This document shows, piece after piece, positions 1 to 9,017 of a DNA stretch of 64,000 nucleotides (the first letter of the stretch is position 1; every line of letters starts with the position of its first letter). Location of the stretch: positions 6,510,001-6,574,000 of the forward strand of contig NZ_JAUSRB010000002.1 of the NCBI RefSeq assembly GCF_030811595.1. The letters are read 5' to 3'. The translations under genes were made by a program, and so were the position numbers. The DNA comes from Streptosporangium brasiliense (GTDB lineage: Bacteria > Actinomycetota > Actinomycetes > Streptosporangiales > Streptosporangiaceae). Under the pieces are notes generated by a model that had not been told where the DNA came from, made no database searches, and worked only from the letters and a program-made list of their open reading frames with translations.

Positions 1-145
1 GGCCGAGCAATGGCGGCAGGCCTATTCCGCGAGGCGCACGACAGACGGTTAGGCGTCCTCCTCCCGGCCGTGGTCCCGGCCGCCGTCCGGCAGCTCGATC
101 AGCCGGGTCGGCAGGGGGATCGGCCGGGCCGGTGGTGACGCGTCC

Positions 146-355
146 ATGGGTGAGCACGAGGCGTTCCTCGACACCGGGCCCCTGGAGCTGACCGCGGTCG
201 AACTGTCCCAGCGCCTGTTCGACCGGGCGAAGATCGCAGCCACTCCCATGGACGGCCGGGGCCCAGCGGAAGGCACCACCTGCGGCTCGTGCTCGCCGAC
301 GGACCCGTCGAACGCCTCACCGGAGCGGCTCCGCGCCTGGCGTTCAGGACGACTT
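146..355 (+). pseudogene. Remnant of a PLP-dependent aminotransferase C-terminus
   Basis: Two pieces in different forward frames resemble the end of a class I/II aminotransferase. One reads AATPMDGRG; the next, one frame over, reads HLRLVLADGPVERLTG. The family typically ends with ATPMxGWG followed by (V/L)RLVFxNEPVxRL. No large PLP domain or Schiff-base lysine is present, so this is at most about 60 residues of a decayed gene, frameshifted near position 270. It lies convergent to the kinase gene and overlaps its 3' end slightly. The similarity is judged by eye, so confidence is moderate to low. Confidence 0.4.
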
Positions 356-1912
356 GCAGGTGGTCCCGTCCGCCCGGGCATCCGGGTAGCCGGGGTAGGC
401 CCAGCGGCATACGGCCGTCATGTCGACCTGCTTCCCGCCGGGGCCGTAGCACCAGTAGTAGCCCGGGCCGCCGCCGGCGGCGGCGTATCCCTGGTCCTGG
501 CAGTAGCCGTTCATGTCGCTTCCGGACACAGTCCCGAGCACCTTCGGGCCCGCAGTGGGCTGCTCCCCTGCGTCCGATGACGGCTTCTCACTCACCCCCG
601 GTCGTGGAGAAGACTTTTCCTCCACGGCTGGTCGTGAGGGTTTCTCCTCCGGATCTGAGCGTGGCTTCTCGCTGACGTCTGATCGTGAAGGGGACTTGTC
701 CTTCCCGTCGGACTGTGAGGGCGGCTTCTCGGATGCCGGAGACCGCGTGCCGTCCGGGCGTCGCGGGTTCCGCGTACCGGCTGTTGGAACCGTCCGGGGC
801 CGGGGGGACGGCGATCCGGTCCGGCCCGCCACGGTGTCGGCCGGGCTGGGTGAGACCGTGGTGGCGCCGGAGGGCGGGCTGGAGCGCGGCGCCCGTGAGG
901 CGTCGGAGTTCTCGCCTCCCGGATCGGAGGGGATGAGGGAGTAGGCGATGCCCAGGGCCGCGAACAGGGCCAGGACCGTGGCACCGGCCAGGACGGAGCG
1001 GCGGCGCTTGACGCTGCCGGCCGGTGTCCGGTCCTGCCCGTCGCCCTGACGCGCCCCGGCGGCCTGGCCGGCCGGAGGGTTTCCGGTCAGCCAGGCCGGA
1101 CCGGGCAGGCCGCGCAAGCCGTCCACGACCTCCGCGGCGGTGGGCCGCCGGGCCGGGTCCTTGGCCAGGCAGGCGCGGACGATGGCGCAGAGCCGCCCGT
1201 CCAGCCAGGTCAGGTCCGGCTCGTCATAGAGGATCGACCGCATGACCGCGGGGATCGACTCGCCCTTGAAGGCCCTCTCCCCGGTGGCGGCGAACACCAT
1301 GGTCGCCCCCCAGGCGAACAGGTCGGCCGCGGGCCCGACCTCACCATCCGCGATCTGCTCGGGCGCCATGTAACCGGGGCTGCCCACGACCTGGCTGGTG
1401 ATGATCGACCGGCTGAGGTCCAGTGCCCGGGCGATCCCGAAGTCGATCACCACCGGGCCGTCCAGGCCGAGCAGGACGTTGCCCGGCTTGAAATCCCGGT
1501 GGACCACGTCCGCCTGGTGGATCGCGGCCAGCGCCGTCGCGGTGTTGAGCGCCAGCCGTTCCAGCGCCGCCCCGCTGCGCGGGCCCGTGCTGCGCACCGA
1601 CTCCTGCAGCGACGGTCCCTCCACGAATTCGCTGACTATGTAGGGTTGTCCGTTCACGGAACCGCTGTCGAGCACCTTCGCCGTGCAGAACAGGGCCACC
1701 CGCTTGGCGATTTCGACCTCGCTCAGGAAGCGGGCCCGGGCACTCTTGTCGACGACCAGGTGCGGGTGGAGCAGCTTTATCGCCACCCGCTGCCCCGGAA
1801 CCGCGCTACCGACATAAACCGTGCCCTGACCGCCGGTGCCGAGCCGGCCCTCAAGGCGGTACGGCCCCACCGCTTCCAGATCCGAGGGCAGCAGAGCCAT
1901 CCACTCGGGCAC
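344..1912 (-). CDS. Membrane-anchored serine/threonine protein kinase
   Basis: This 522-aa Hanks-type kinase (PknB-like, receptor topology) phosphorylates Ser/Thr on cytoplasmic targets in response to an external cue. The kinase domain spans about residues 18-270: glycine loop GTGGQGTVY, catalytic lysine in VAIK, catalytic loop HRDFKPGN, DFG and the APE-type motif MAPEQ. A basic stretch precedes one membrane segment at about 308-328 (SVLAGATVLALFAALG). Outside follows a long Ser/Pro/Lys-rich linker with repeated KPS/EKP words and a roughly 50-residue C-terminal domain with four cysteines, probably a disulphide-stabilised sensor. The GTG start is preceded by GGAGG at good spacing; an in-frame ATG lies four codons later. 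The gene stands alone. Its ligand and substrates are not evident. Confidence 0.93.
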   Translation of the reverse strand: MPEWMALLPSDLEAVGPYRLEGRLGTGGQGTVYVGSAVPGQRVAIKLLHPHLVVDKSARARFLSEVEIAKRVALFCTAKVLDSGSVNGQPYIVSEFVEGPSLQESVRSTGPRSGAALERLALNTATALAAIHQADVVHRDFKPGNVLLGLDGPVVIDFGIARALDLSRSIITSQVVGSPGYMAPEQIADGEVGPAADLFAWGATMVFAATGERAFKGESIPAVMRSILYDEPDLTWLDGRLCAIVRACLAKDPARRPTAAEVVDGLRGLPGPAWLTGNPPAGQAAGARQGDGQDRTPAGSVKRRRSVLAGATVLALFAALGIAYSLIPSDPGGENSDASRAPRSSPPSGATTVSPSPADTVAGRTGSPSPRPRTVPTAGTRNPRRPDGTRSPASEKPPSQSDGKDKSPSRSDVSEKPRSDPEEKPSRPAVEEKSSPRPGVSEKPSSDAGEQPTAGPKVLGTVSGSDMNGYCQDQGYAAAGGGPGYYWCYGPGGKQVDMTAVCRWAYPGYPDARADGTTCKSS

Positions 1913-2261
1913 GTGTCCTCCAGCGTCGAATAGGCGAGATCTTGTCCGCGGCCACCCACTGGGCAGCGGTTACGCGTGACCGCCCGCTCAGCGGTGACGG
2001 CGTCTCCACGGCCACCGGCAGACGGCGCCCCGGCCGTCGGTCCGAGCCGCCCGACGGGCCGGTGGGGACCGAGACACCCGGGGGTCGGCGGACAACGGCG
2101 GCGCGACCGGCCATATCTCGTCTCTCACAGGGTCATGATCAAAGAGCAGACAGACAGTATCGTCTTTCTGGGGTTGGAGACAGGCCGTCGACGGGTCGAG
2201 TTCATCGAAGGAGCGGGCCGAAGCCACGGACCCACCGGTAAGGCGGCCCCGGCCCCTCGGG
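1913..2261. other. Intergenic region between the kinase and a TetR gene
   Basis: About 350 bp without a recognisable gene. Several overlapping frames are open on both strands, as expected at this GC content, but none resembles a known family or has a convincing ribosome binding site. It should hold the kinase promoter. No clear terminator hairpin was seen. Confidence 0.5.
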
Positions 2262-2906
2262 TCAGGCGGGGCCCGTGCCCGCGCCGAAGGAGCCGCAGTT
2301 CCAGAGGGAACGGACATGGGCGATCAACTGGGGGCCCACGGCGCGCAGACCTGCACGGTCGTTCTCGGCGACCGGGACCGTGACGAGGGCGCTGGTGGCG
2401 GCGACGAGCATGCGACAGGTCAGCAGCCCCTGATCGTCGGTGACCCCCAGGGCCTCGGCGTAGACGGAGGCCATGAACGCGTGGAGTTCGCGCCGGCGGG
2501 CGACGGCTTCCGGGCCCGCGGCGTAGATCTCGACCAGGTAGATGCGGGTGTAGGGCCACTCCGCCTCAAGCGCTTCGAGGTAGACGGTGATGGCCCGCTC
2601 GTAGCTCTCCATCGGGTCGCCGCCCGTGCCGGACGTCCCGATCGCACCCATGACCCGTTCGAAGAGCAGTCCGCACGCGTGGTCGAAGGCGGCCATGAAG
2701 CAGTCGAGTTTGGAGTCGAACAGCCGGTAGAAGCTCAGGCGCGACACCTTGGCACGTTTGAGGACGTCCTCGATGGAGGTGGCGACATACCCCTTCTCCG
2801 CCATGACCTCGGCCATCGCCCGGCACAGACGCCCACGCTGCAGCCGCGCCACCTCTTCGGGCGGCAACGCGTTCCGCCCTCGGGGCAACCGGTGCGACCT
2901 CGACAT
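2262..2906 (-). CDS. TetR/AcrR family transcriptional regulator
   Basis: This 214-aa protein has an N-terminal helix-turn-helix at about residues 20-70 with the usual TetR signature (AMAEVMAEKGYVATSIEDVLKRAKVSRLSFYRLFDSK, split across two helices). A variable ligand-binding and dimerisation domain follows. The ATG is preceded by AAGGTGAG. It is transcribed divergently from the FAD monooxygenase, with a 233-bp intergenic region between them that contains two TGTTACT words near the monooxygenase start. The likely role is repression of that oxygenase and of itself, released by a small aromatic or hydrophobic ligand. The ligand is unknown and the regulatory link is inferred from arrangement only. 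Confidence 0.9.
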   Translation of the reverse strand: MSRSHRLPRGRNALPPEEVARLQRGRLCRAMAEVMAEKGYVATSIEDVLKRAKVSRLSFYRLFDSKLDCFMAAFDHACGLLFERVMGAIGTSGTGGDPMESYERAITVYLEALEAEWPYTRIYLVEIYAAGPEAVARRRELHAFMASVYAEALGVTDDQGLLTCRMLVAATSALVTVPVAENDRAGLRAVGPQLIAHVRSLWNCGSFGAGTGPA

Positions 2907-3139
2907 TCACTCACCTTAAAGCAGCCGGCCATCTCCCCCGGCGCTCCTGTCCGTCCGGGCCGTGGTCGGAGGCCAGGGCGCTCGGACGGAGCCCGTTCCG
3001 GCCTCTCCGGGGACGGGGGCGTTCGGAGAATTGGCCATCTCATGACCGGTGGCTCAACAGGATGGGGTCGCCTCACCGTACATCACTCCTGTTACTCTAT
3101 GCTCCATATTGATTACCTTGTGTTACTAGGGGAGCTCGT

Positions 3140-4348
3140 GTGAAGGTCGCCTGCGTCGGCGGCGGACCCGCCAGCCTGTACTTCTCGATCCTGATGAAGC
3201 TGGTGGACCCGTCCCATGACATCACCGTCTACGAGCGCAACCCGGCCGGCTCGACGTACGGCTGGGGCGTGACCTACTGGGACGACGTGCGCAACAGTCT
3301 CCACGGCACCGACCCCGAGTCCGCGCGTGCCATCGGCGAGAGCTCGGTCCGCTGGGACGGCTGGGTGGTGCACGTCCAGGACCGCACGACGATGACGGTC
3401 GAGCACGGGGACGAGGGCTTCGGCATCAGCCGCCGTGAGATGCTCGGCATCCTCGCCGAACGGGCCCGCTCCCTCGGGGTGCGCATCGAGTTCGAGCGTG
3501 AGATCACCGACGAGGGCGAGCTGGCCGACGCCGACCTCGTCGTCGCCGGCGACGGCGCCAACAGCGTGCTGCGCGAGCGCCACGCCGACCACTTCGGCAC
3601 CGAGGTGGTGGTCGGGCGGAACACCTACGTCTGGCTCGGCACCACCAAGGTCTTCGACTCCTTCACCTTCTCCTTCGTGGAGACCGCGCACGGCTGGATC
3701 TGGTGTTACTGCTACGGGTTCAGCAAGGAGCACAGCACCTGTGTCGTCGAGTGCTCTCCCGAGACCTGGAGGGGGCTCGGGTTCCATGAGGCGAACGAGG
3801 CCGACAGCCTGGCCCTCCTGGAGAAGATCTTCGCCGACATACTGGACGGGCACCCGCTGATCGGCCGGGCGGACGCCGACGGCGGCGCGTACTGGCTGAA
3901 CTTCCGCACCCTGACCAACCGGACGTGGCACCGCGGCAACCTCGTCCTGCTCGGGGACGCCGCGCACACCACGCACTACTCCATCGGCGCGGGCACCGCT
4001 CTCGCGCTGGGGGACGCCGCCTTCCTGGTCACCGCGCTGCACGAGGAGACGCAACTCCAGTCCGCCCTCGCCCGCTACGAGCGGGAACGCAGATCCGATG
4101 TCCTGGCCGCCCAGAAATCGGCCCGCCACAGCGCCCAGTGGTACGAGAACCTCCAGCGCTACATCGACCTTCCGTCGCCGCAGATGTTCGCGCTGCACGA
4201 CCAGCGCTACTCCTCGCTGCTGCCGCATGTCCCGCCGCGGCTGTACTACCGGATCTACCGAATGGTCACGGGGCTCCAGTCGCTGCGCGGCCGGCTGGGC
4301 TCGAAGGGCCGCACGGGCCCTGAACGCCGGATCACCAGAACGAGATGA
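3140..4348 (+). CDS. FAD-dependent aromatic-type monooxygenase
   Basis: This 402-aa flavoprotein hydroxylase belongs to the group that includes VioD and the flavin domain of salicylyl-CoA 5-hydroxylase. The N-terminal Rossmann motif is VGGGPASLYFSILMK (dinucleotide binding). The DG motif is AGDGANSVLRERH at about 140-150. The C-terminal FAD ribityl-binding motif is LLGDAAHTTHYSIGAG at about 270-285. Such enzymes use NAD(P)H and O2 to hydroxylate aromatic acids, indoles or their thioesters. The GTG start has GGGGAGC just upstream. The divergent TetR gene suggests substrate-induced expression. The substrate cannot be deduced: no CoA-ligase or ring-cleavage gene lies nearby. Confidence 0.88.
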   Translation: MKVACVGGGPASLYFSILMKLVDPSHDITVYERNPAGSTYGWGVTYWDDVRNSLHGTDPESARAIGESSVRWDGWVVHVQDRTTMTVEHGDEGFGISRREMLGILAERARSLGVRIEFEREITDEGELADADLVVAGDGANSVLRERHADHFGTEVVVGRNTYVWLGTTKVFDSFTFSFVETAHGWIWCYCYGFSKEHSTCVVECSPETWRGLGFHEANEADSLALLEKIFADILDGHPLIGRADADGGAYWLNFRTLTNRTWHRGNLVLLGDAAHTTHYSIGAGTALALGDAAFLVTALHEETQLQSALARYERERRSDVLAAQKSARHSAQWYENLQRYIDLPSPQMFALHDQRYSSLLPHVPPRLYYRIYRMVTGLQSLRGRLGSKGRTGPERRITRTR

Positions 4349-4501
4349 TCGCGCGGCGATCGACACCGGGAGAGGCCCAGGCCGCGGGGTGGATCAGCGG
4401 GGCGGCCGTGCTCGTCCGAGGCTCGTGTGCGTGACGGCGGTCTGCCGTCGCGTGCGTGAGCCACCTGGCGGTCACTCGGCGTGGGGCGCCGGGACCAGGG
4501 G

Positions 4502-4819
4502 TCAGCTCCCCTTGGCCTGGCGCGTGGTGAGGGCGTCGAGCAGGCCGGGGAACGCCTCGTCCATCTCGGCGCGGCGGAGGGCGTTCATCCGCGAGGTCCC
4601 GACGTAGTACTGCCGGATCAGGCCCGCCTCGCGCAGGACCTTGAAGTGGTGGGTGGCGGTGGACTTGCTGACCGGCATGTCGAAAGCACCGCACTTGAGG
4701 TCCTCGCCGGAGGCGTCGAGCTGCGTGACGATGCTCCGGCGGACCGGATCGACGAGGGCCTCCAGCACCCGCTGGAGGTCGAACTGCGACACCTCTAGGT
4801 GCGACGGCGTACGTCCCAT
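4502..4819 (-). CDS. ArsR-type winged-helix regulator
   Basis: This 105-aa protein is almost entirely one winged-helix domain: LVDPVRRSIVTQLDASGED, then a recognition helix in PVSKSTATHHFKVLREAGLI, then the wing QYYVGTSRMNALRRAEM. It belongs to the metal-independent ArsR-like group that controls an adjacent oxidoreductase. The usual metal cysteine pair of true ArsR/SmtB sensors is absent from the recognition helix; the single Cys lies in KCGAF, where a thiol switch would be possible. It is divergent from the MDR oxidoreductase with a perfect palindrome between them, so autoregulation and control of that enzyme are likely. Confidence 0.9.
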   Translation of the reverse strand: MGRTPSHLEVSQFDLQRVLEALVDPVRRSIVTQLDASGEDLKCGAFDMPVSKSTATHHFKVLREAGLIRQYYVGTSRMNALRRAEMDEAFPGLLDALTTRQAKGS

Positions 4820-4839
4820 GGACCCGATAGTACAACACT

Positions 4840-4854
4840 CATCAAAGTTTGATG
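4840..4854. promoter_or_regulatory. Palindromic operator of the ArsR/oxidoreductase pair
   Basis: CATCAAAGTTTGATG is a perfect inverted repeat around a central G, 21 bp upstream of the ArsR start and 58 bp upstream of the oxidoreductase ATG. Its size and place fit a dimeric winged-helix repressor site covering both promoters. Confidence 0.7.
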
Positions 4855-4911
4855 CCGATCATACTTATGGCTACAGTGGACCGCGTTCACAGCGAGCGAA
4901 GGATGGGTGGC

Positions 4912-5910
4912 ATGGCGAGGACTGTACGCTTCCACGAGGTCGGCGGGCCCGAGGTGATGCGGCTGGAGGACCTGGAGCCGGGCGAGCCGGGGCCGGGCGA
5001 GGTGCGGATCCGGGTGGATGCGATCGGGATCAACAGGGCCGAGGCGCTCTTCCGGCGCGGCCAGTACATCGAGCCTGTCAAGCGGCTGCCCGCCAGGCTC
5101 GGCGCTGAGGCCGCCGGTGTGATCGAGGCGGTCGGCCCGGAGGTGATCGGGTTCGAGGAGGGGCAGGCGGTCAGCAGCGTGCCGGGGTTCTCCCAGAACG
5201 ACTACGGCGTCTACGCCGAGCAGGCGATCGTCCCCGCGACCGCGCTCCTGCACCGGCCCGACGGCATGGACGCGGTGTCGGGCGCCGCGGTGTGGATGCC
5301 CTACCTCACCGCGTACGGCGCGCTGGTGGAAGTGGGCGGAATGCAGGCGGGCGATGTGGTGGCGCTGAACGCCGCCTCCAGCAGCGTCGGCCTGGCCGCG
5401 ATCCAGACGGCGAACCGGGTGGGGGCCACGCCTGTCGCCGTCACCCGCACCGGCGACAAGAAGGAACGGCTGCTCAAGGAGGGCGCGGCCGAGGTGATCG
5501 TCTCCGAGGAGGAGGACGTGCCGGCCAGGCTGCTGGCCCTGACCGGCGGCAGGGGCGTCGAGTACGTCTTCGACGCCGTCGCCGGGCCCGGCGTGACCGC
5601 CCTGGCGCGGGCGGTGGCCCCGGGCGGCACGCACTTCCTGTACGGGGCGCTGAGCGGGCAGCCGACGCCGTATCCGGGATTCGACCTGGGCATGCCCGCC
5701 CTCAACATGCGCACCTACACGGTGCTGGAGACCACAAGAGACCCGCGGCGGCTCCGCCGGGCCGAGGCGTTCGTCGTCTCGGGCCTGCGTACCGGAGTCT
5801 TCCGGCCGGTGGTGGACCGCCTGTTCCCGCTGGAGGAGATCGTGCAGGCACACCGGCACATGGAGTCCAACACCCAGTTCGGCAAGATCGTGGTCACCGT
5901 GGCCCGCTGA
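4912..5910 (+). CDS. MDR-superfamily NAD(P)H:quinone-type oxidoreductase
   Basis: This 332-aa member of the medium-chain dehydrogenase/reductase superfamily is of the zinc-free quinone-oxidoreductase type. The N-terminal GroES-like fold contains GPGEVRIRVDAIGINRAE and LGAEAAGVIEAVG. The nucleotide-binding part has NAASSSVGLAAIQTANRVGA at about residues 150-165, then YVFDAVAGPG. The catalytic-zinc cysteine of alcohol dehydrogenases is missing. I chose ATG 4912 because GAAGG lies about 8 nt upstream; ATGs at 4849 and 4903 are weaker. It probably reduces a quinone or enone electrophile under control of the divergent ArsR-type regulator. Confidence 0.9.
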   Translation: MARTVRFHEVGGPEVMRLEDLEPGEPGPGEVRIRVDAIGINRAEALFRRGQYIEPVKRLPARLGAEAAGVIEAVGPEVIGFEEGQAVSSVPGFSQNDYGVYAEQAIVPATALLHRPDGMDAVSGAAVWMPYLTAYGALVEVGGMQAGDVVALNAASSSVGLAAIQTANRVGATPVAVTRTGDKKERLLKEGAAEVIVSEEEDVPARLLALTGGRGVEYVFDAVAGPGVTALARAVAPGGTHFLYGALSGQPTPYPGFDLGMPALNMRTYTVLETTRDPRRLRRAEAFVVSGLRTGVFRPVVDRLFPLEEIVQAHRHMESNTQFGKIVVTVAR

Positions 5911-5973
5911 CGCCGGCGCGGATCACGGATCCCCTCGTGATACGAGGAGCCCTCGCCGCCACGCGGCACAGCG

Positions 5974-6648
5974 TCATGACGCCTCTTCCACGCCGCCCCC
6001 GCCCGCCGGTGCCGATCGGGACCGAGTGCGGACAGCCCCCGGGCTGGCGCAGTCGATGCTGCCCGGCTCCCCGGACGACCCGCCGCCGGCCGCCGCCGTC
6101 GGCGTCCTGACGACGTTCGCCGGGGGCGTGCTGTTCCTGTCAGTAGGGCGATCCGGTGCCGCGAGATCTGGGTGGAGGGCGGCAAGACCTGGTGCACCCC
6201 CGAGGCCGACCTGTCGGCCGACTTCGACGACAACCGGGACGTGCACCACGAGGCCCCGGCCAAGCCGCGCGATGAGCACTCCGCCGACGGCCAGGTGGGT
6301 GAGGGCCAGGAACAGCCTGGTCAGCGGGGCGGCTCCGACGCCCAGGAGTGGGAGGAACGACAGGGCGAGGACGGCGACGGCCAGCGCCGTCCAGACGGGC
6401 CGGGCGCGTCTGGGCAGGAAGCGTTCCAGTACGGCCAGGCCCGCCCAGCCGAGCAGCGACGCTCCGAGTGAGAACCCCAGGACCGAGGAGAGGCCGACCA
6501 CGACGACCGGCGGCTGGTCGACGACGAAGTCGGCGCCGAGAGCGCGGCCCAGGAGCCAGGTGAGGGCGGCGGCGAGGACGGCTGTGGCGACGGCGACGGT
6601 CCGGTGCTTGATGGAGGTGACGGTCGGGCGGGTGATGGTGGTGGACAT
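5974..6648 (-). CDS. DUF6069-like membrane protein with an abnormal long tail
   Basis: The first about 130 residues look like the small actinobacterial DUF6069 family: four hydrophobic segments (ATAVLAAALTWLLGRALG, VVVVGLSSVLGFSLGASLLG, TALAVAVLALSFLPLLG, and LFLALTHLAVGGVLIARLG). Family members normally stop shortly after the fourth segment. Here the frame runs on for about 90 residues of Pro/Gly/Arg-rich sequence with no family likeness. A frameshift or loss of the true stop near 6260 is therefore likely, and the real protein may be about 135 aa. The ATG has GGAG upstream and begins 14 bp after the MDR oxidoreductase stop on the same strand, so the two are probably co-transcribed. Confidence 0.65.
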   Translation of the reverse strand: MSTTITRPTVTSIKHRTVAVATAVLAAALTWLLGRALGADFVVDQPPVVVVGLSSVLGFSLGASLLGWAGLAVLERFLPRRARPVWTALAVAVLALSFLPLLGVGAAPLTRLFLALTHLAVGGVLIARLGRGLVVHVPVVVEVGRQVGLGGAPGLAALHPDLAAPDRPTDRNSTPPANVVRTPTAAAGGGSSGEPGSIDCASPGAVRTRSRSAPAGGGGVEEAS

Positions 6649-6662
6649 GGAGAACTCCGGAG

Positions 6663-7625
6663 TCAGGGAAGGACGATGATCTTGCCGCGGGTCTGGCCTG
6701 CTTCGCTGCGCCGGTGCACCTGGGCCAGTTCCTCCAGCGCGACGGCTTCGGTCACGTCGAGCCGCAGCTCGCCTTTCGCGACGAGCGCGCCGAGTTCGGC
6801 GATCTGAGTGGGGGTGTTGCGGGCGGTGAAGGTCGGGTGGCCGGGGATGGGGGTGGCGATGGACACGGCGGTGCCGCCCGGCCGTAGCAGGGTGGCCAGG
6901 CCGGCGGCCGTCTCCGGGCTGACCGGGGCGAGGTTGATCACGACGTCCATGCCGGAGGGCAAGGGTGAGTTGGTGTAGTCGATCACCTCGTCGGCGCCCA
7001 GTTCGGCCACGGTGGCGGTGCTGCGGGGCGAGGCGGTGGCGATCACGGTGGCTCCGGCCAGTTTGGCGAGTTGTACGGCGAAGCCGCCGACGCCGCCGCC
7101 CGCGCCGTTGATGAGGACGCGCTGCCCGGCGCTCACGTTCGTGTGCTCGTACACGGTCTGCCAGGCGGTGAGTCCGGCGACCGGGATGGCCGCGGCCAGG
7201 GCCAGAGCCTCATCGGCGGGTTCGGGTCCCGAGGCGTCGCGGACCGCCGAGGCGCGACCCCCCGATCCGACGCGAACCGCTGAGGCCGGTGCTTCGACCA
7301 ACAGCGAAGCGGGCACGGTGGCGAACTCGGCCGCCGCCCCGCCCGAGTCGACCCGCCCCATGACCCGGTCCCCGGCGCTCCACCGGGTCACCCCGTCACC
7401 GACCGCCACGACGATGCCCGAAACGTCCCATCCGGGGATGTGCGGGAAGGTCAGTGGAAGCACCTCGCGCAGCGCCCCGGCGCGCAGGGCGGTGTCGGAG
7501 GGGTTGAACGAGGTGGCGGCTATCTGGACGAGCACTTCGCCAGGCCCGGCGACCGGCACGGGGACCCGCCCGACCTGGATGACCTCGGTCCCGCCGTACT
7601 CGTGGAAGAGCGCTGCTTTCATCAT
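6663..7625 (-). CDS. NADP-dependent MDR oxidoreductase (quinone reductase-like)
   Basis: This 320-aa MDR protein carries GPGEVLVQIAATSFNPSD and PGWDVSGIVVAVG in the N-terminal fold, the nucleotide motif INGAGGGVGGFAVQLAKLAGA at about residues 155-175, and TASPRSTATVAELGADEVIDY after it. The usual C-terminal KIIVLP ending is present. Catalytic zinc ligands are lacking. It heads a likely two-gene unit with the DUF6069-like gene and is divergent from an AraC-family regulator across 75 bp. It probably handles quinone or carbonyl stress; the true substrate is unknown. Confidence 0.9.
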   Translation of the reverse strand: MMKAALFHEYGGTEVIQVGRVPVPVAGPGEVLVQIAATSFNPSDTALRAGALREVLPLTFPHIPGWDVSGIVVAVGDGVTRWSAGDRVMGRVDSGGAAAEFATVPASLLVEAPASAVRVGSGGRASAVRDASGPEPADEALALAAAIPVAGLTAWQTVYEHTNVSAGQRVLINGAGGGVGGFAVQLAKLAGATVIATASPRSTATVAELGADEVIDYTNSPLPSGMDVVINLAPVSPETAAGLATLLRPGGTAVSIATPIPGHPTFTARNTPTQIAELGALVAKGELRLDVTEAVALEELAQVHRRSEAGQTRGKIIVLP

Positions 7626-7700
7626 GCGGACAAAGCTAGAAGAGCATCGTAAGACGGTGAATACTTTGAAATATCGTTTTCATACGTCATAGTCTTGGGG

Positions 7701-8660
7701 ATGGACATCCTCAGTGACGTGCTCGCCAGTGTCCGCTCCGGCCGTCCGAGCTCGGCGACGGTCTCCTGGCACGCCCCCTGGGGGCAGCGTTTCCCCGAGG
7801 TCAAAGGCAGCGCCGGGTTCCAGATCATCTTGCAGGGCACCTGCTGGCTGATCTCCGGGCAGGGCGAGCCGGTGGCGCTCAACGTCGGTGACGTGGTGTT
7901 CTTCCCGCACGGCCACAGCTACGGCCTGGCCGATTCCCCCACGCGCGCGCTCAGCGAACCCCGTTGCGATCCCACCGTGGACGCCGGCCTGTTCGTGCAG
8001 GATTTCATCGGCAACAGCGGCCAGAAGACGGTGACGCTGTGCGGCGGCTACCGGCTGGACCCCGGCCGGGCCCACCCGCTCCTGCGTGACCTGCCGGAGT
8101 TGATCCATCTGCCCGCGCGGCTGGGTCACCACCCCCGGCTGCGGGCCGCCATCGATCTGCTGGCCGCCGAGGTGGACCATCCGGGCGTCGGCGCGGACAC
8201 GGTGGTGCTCGGCCTGCTCGACACGATGCTCGTCTACCTGCTGCGCGCCTGGTTCACCGGCCCCGCCGAGTCGGGCAGGGGGTGGTCGGCGGCACTCAGC
8301 GATCCCGCCGTGAGTGCCGCCCTGCAGGCCATCCATGACGAGCCGGGCAGGCCGTGGACGGTTCAGAGCCTCGCCGACCACGCCAGGCTCTCCAGGGCGG
8401 CCTTCGCCCACCGGTTCTCCGCGCTGGTCGGCCGGCCGCCGCTGGCCTACCTGACGTGGTGGCGGCTGAACACCGCGGCCCGGCTGCTGCGCGAGTCGGA
8501 CGCCCCGCTCGGCGAGGTCGGCGCGCGGGTGGGCTACACCTCTGAGTTCGCCTTCGCCAACGCTTTCAAGAGGGAATACGGCCAGGCGCCCGGCCGTTAC
8601 CGCCGGGCCGCGGCGCCCCATCCGGCAGAGGTGGCCAGCAGTGGGACGAGCCAGGCGTAG
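7701..8660 (+). CDS. AraC-family regulator with cupin sensor domain
   Basis: This 319-aa regulator has an N-terminal cupin-type sensing domain (cupin_6 style: SWHAPWGQRFPEVKGSAGF, then GDVVFFPHGHSYGLAD at about 60-75). The C-terminal double helix-turn-helix contains SLADHARLSRAAFAHRFSALVG and EVGARVGYTSEFAFANAFKR followed by GQAPGRYRR. This architecture is common beside oxidoreductases in actinobacteria. ATG 7701 is preceded directly by GGGG; TTG 7695 is an in-frame alternative two codons earlier. It is divergent from the MDR oxidoreductase gene, which it most likely activates. Confidence 0.9.
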   Translation: MDILSDVLASVRSGRPSSATVSWHAPWGQRFPEVKGSAGFQIILQGTCWLISGQGEPVALNVGDVVFFPHGHSYGLADSPTRALSEPRCDPTVDAGLFVQDFIGNSGQKTVTLCGGYRLDPGRAHPLLRDLPELIHLPARLGHHPRLRAAIDLLAAEVDHPGVGADTVVLGLLDTMLVYLLRAWFTGPAESGRGWSAALSDPAVSAALQAIHDEPGRPWTVQSLADHARLSRAAFAHRFSALVGRPPLAYLTWWRLNTAARLLRESDAPLGEVGARVGYTSEFAFANAFKREYGQAPGRYRRAAAPHPAEVASSGTSQA

Positions 8661-9017
8661 CGGCGTGCCTGGCTGCGGTCGAAGCCGACGCAGTGCTCGG
8701 TCTGACGCCCGCATCCAGCGCTTCGGCGGCTACGCCACCGACGAGGTCGCCCACGCGCCCGGGCCGTTCGACGCCCGCCACCACTGGTCAGGATCTTCAC
8801 GATCGACCTGGTCCGCGAGCTTGTCCGCACTGGGCGCGCTTGAGGAGGTGGAGCGCGGTCGCCGCGACACTGCCGTGCTGTCGGATCGCTGACGACCGGC
8901 GTCCCGGAAAATTCTGCAAAGAAATCCGGGAGGCGGTGTCGGATCGGGGCGGTGGTGTTCGTAGCAGAGGTGAGGCCGCCCGCAAGGGGGCGGCGCCCAG
9001 GCAAGGGAACCGCGATC
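8661..9017. other. Intergenic region, no recognisable gene
   Basis: About 350 bp. Short frames are open on both strands but show no family likeness and no good start signals. The segment GTGTTCGTAGCAGAG just before the next gene may belong to its leader. It could hold debris of an older gene, but nothing is identifiable. Confidence 0.4.

Noticed and set aside
8661..9017. Gene between the AraC regulator and the DHFR-like gene
   Set aside because: Short overlapping frames only; no family likeness, no ribosome binding site and no codon pattern favouring one frame.
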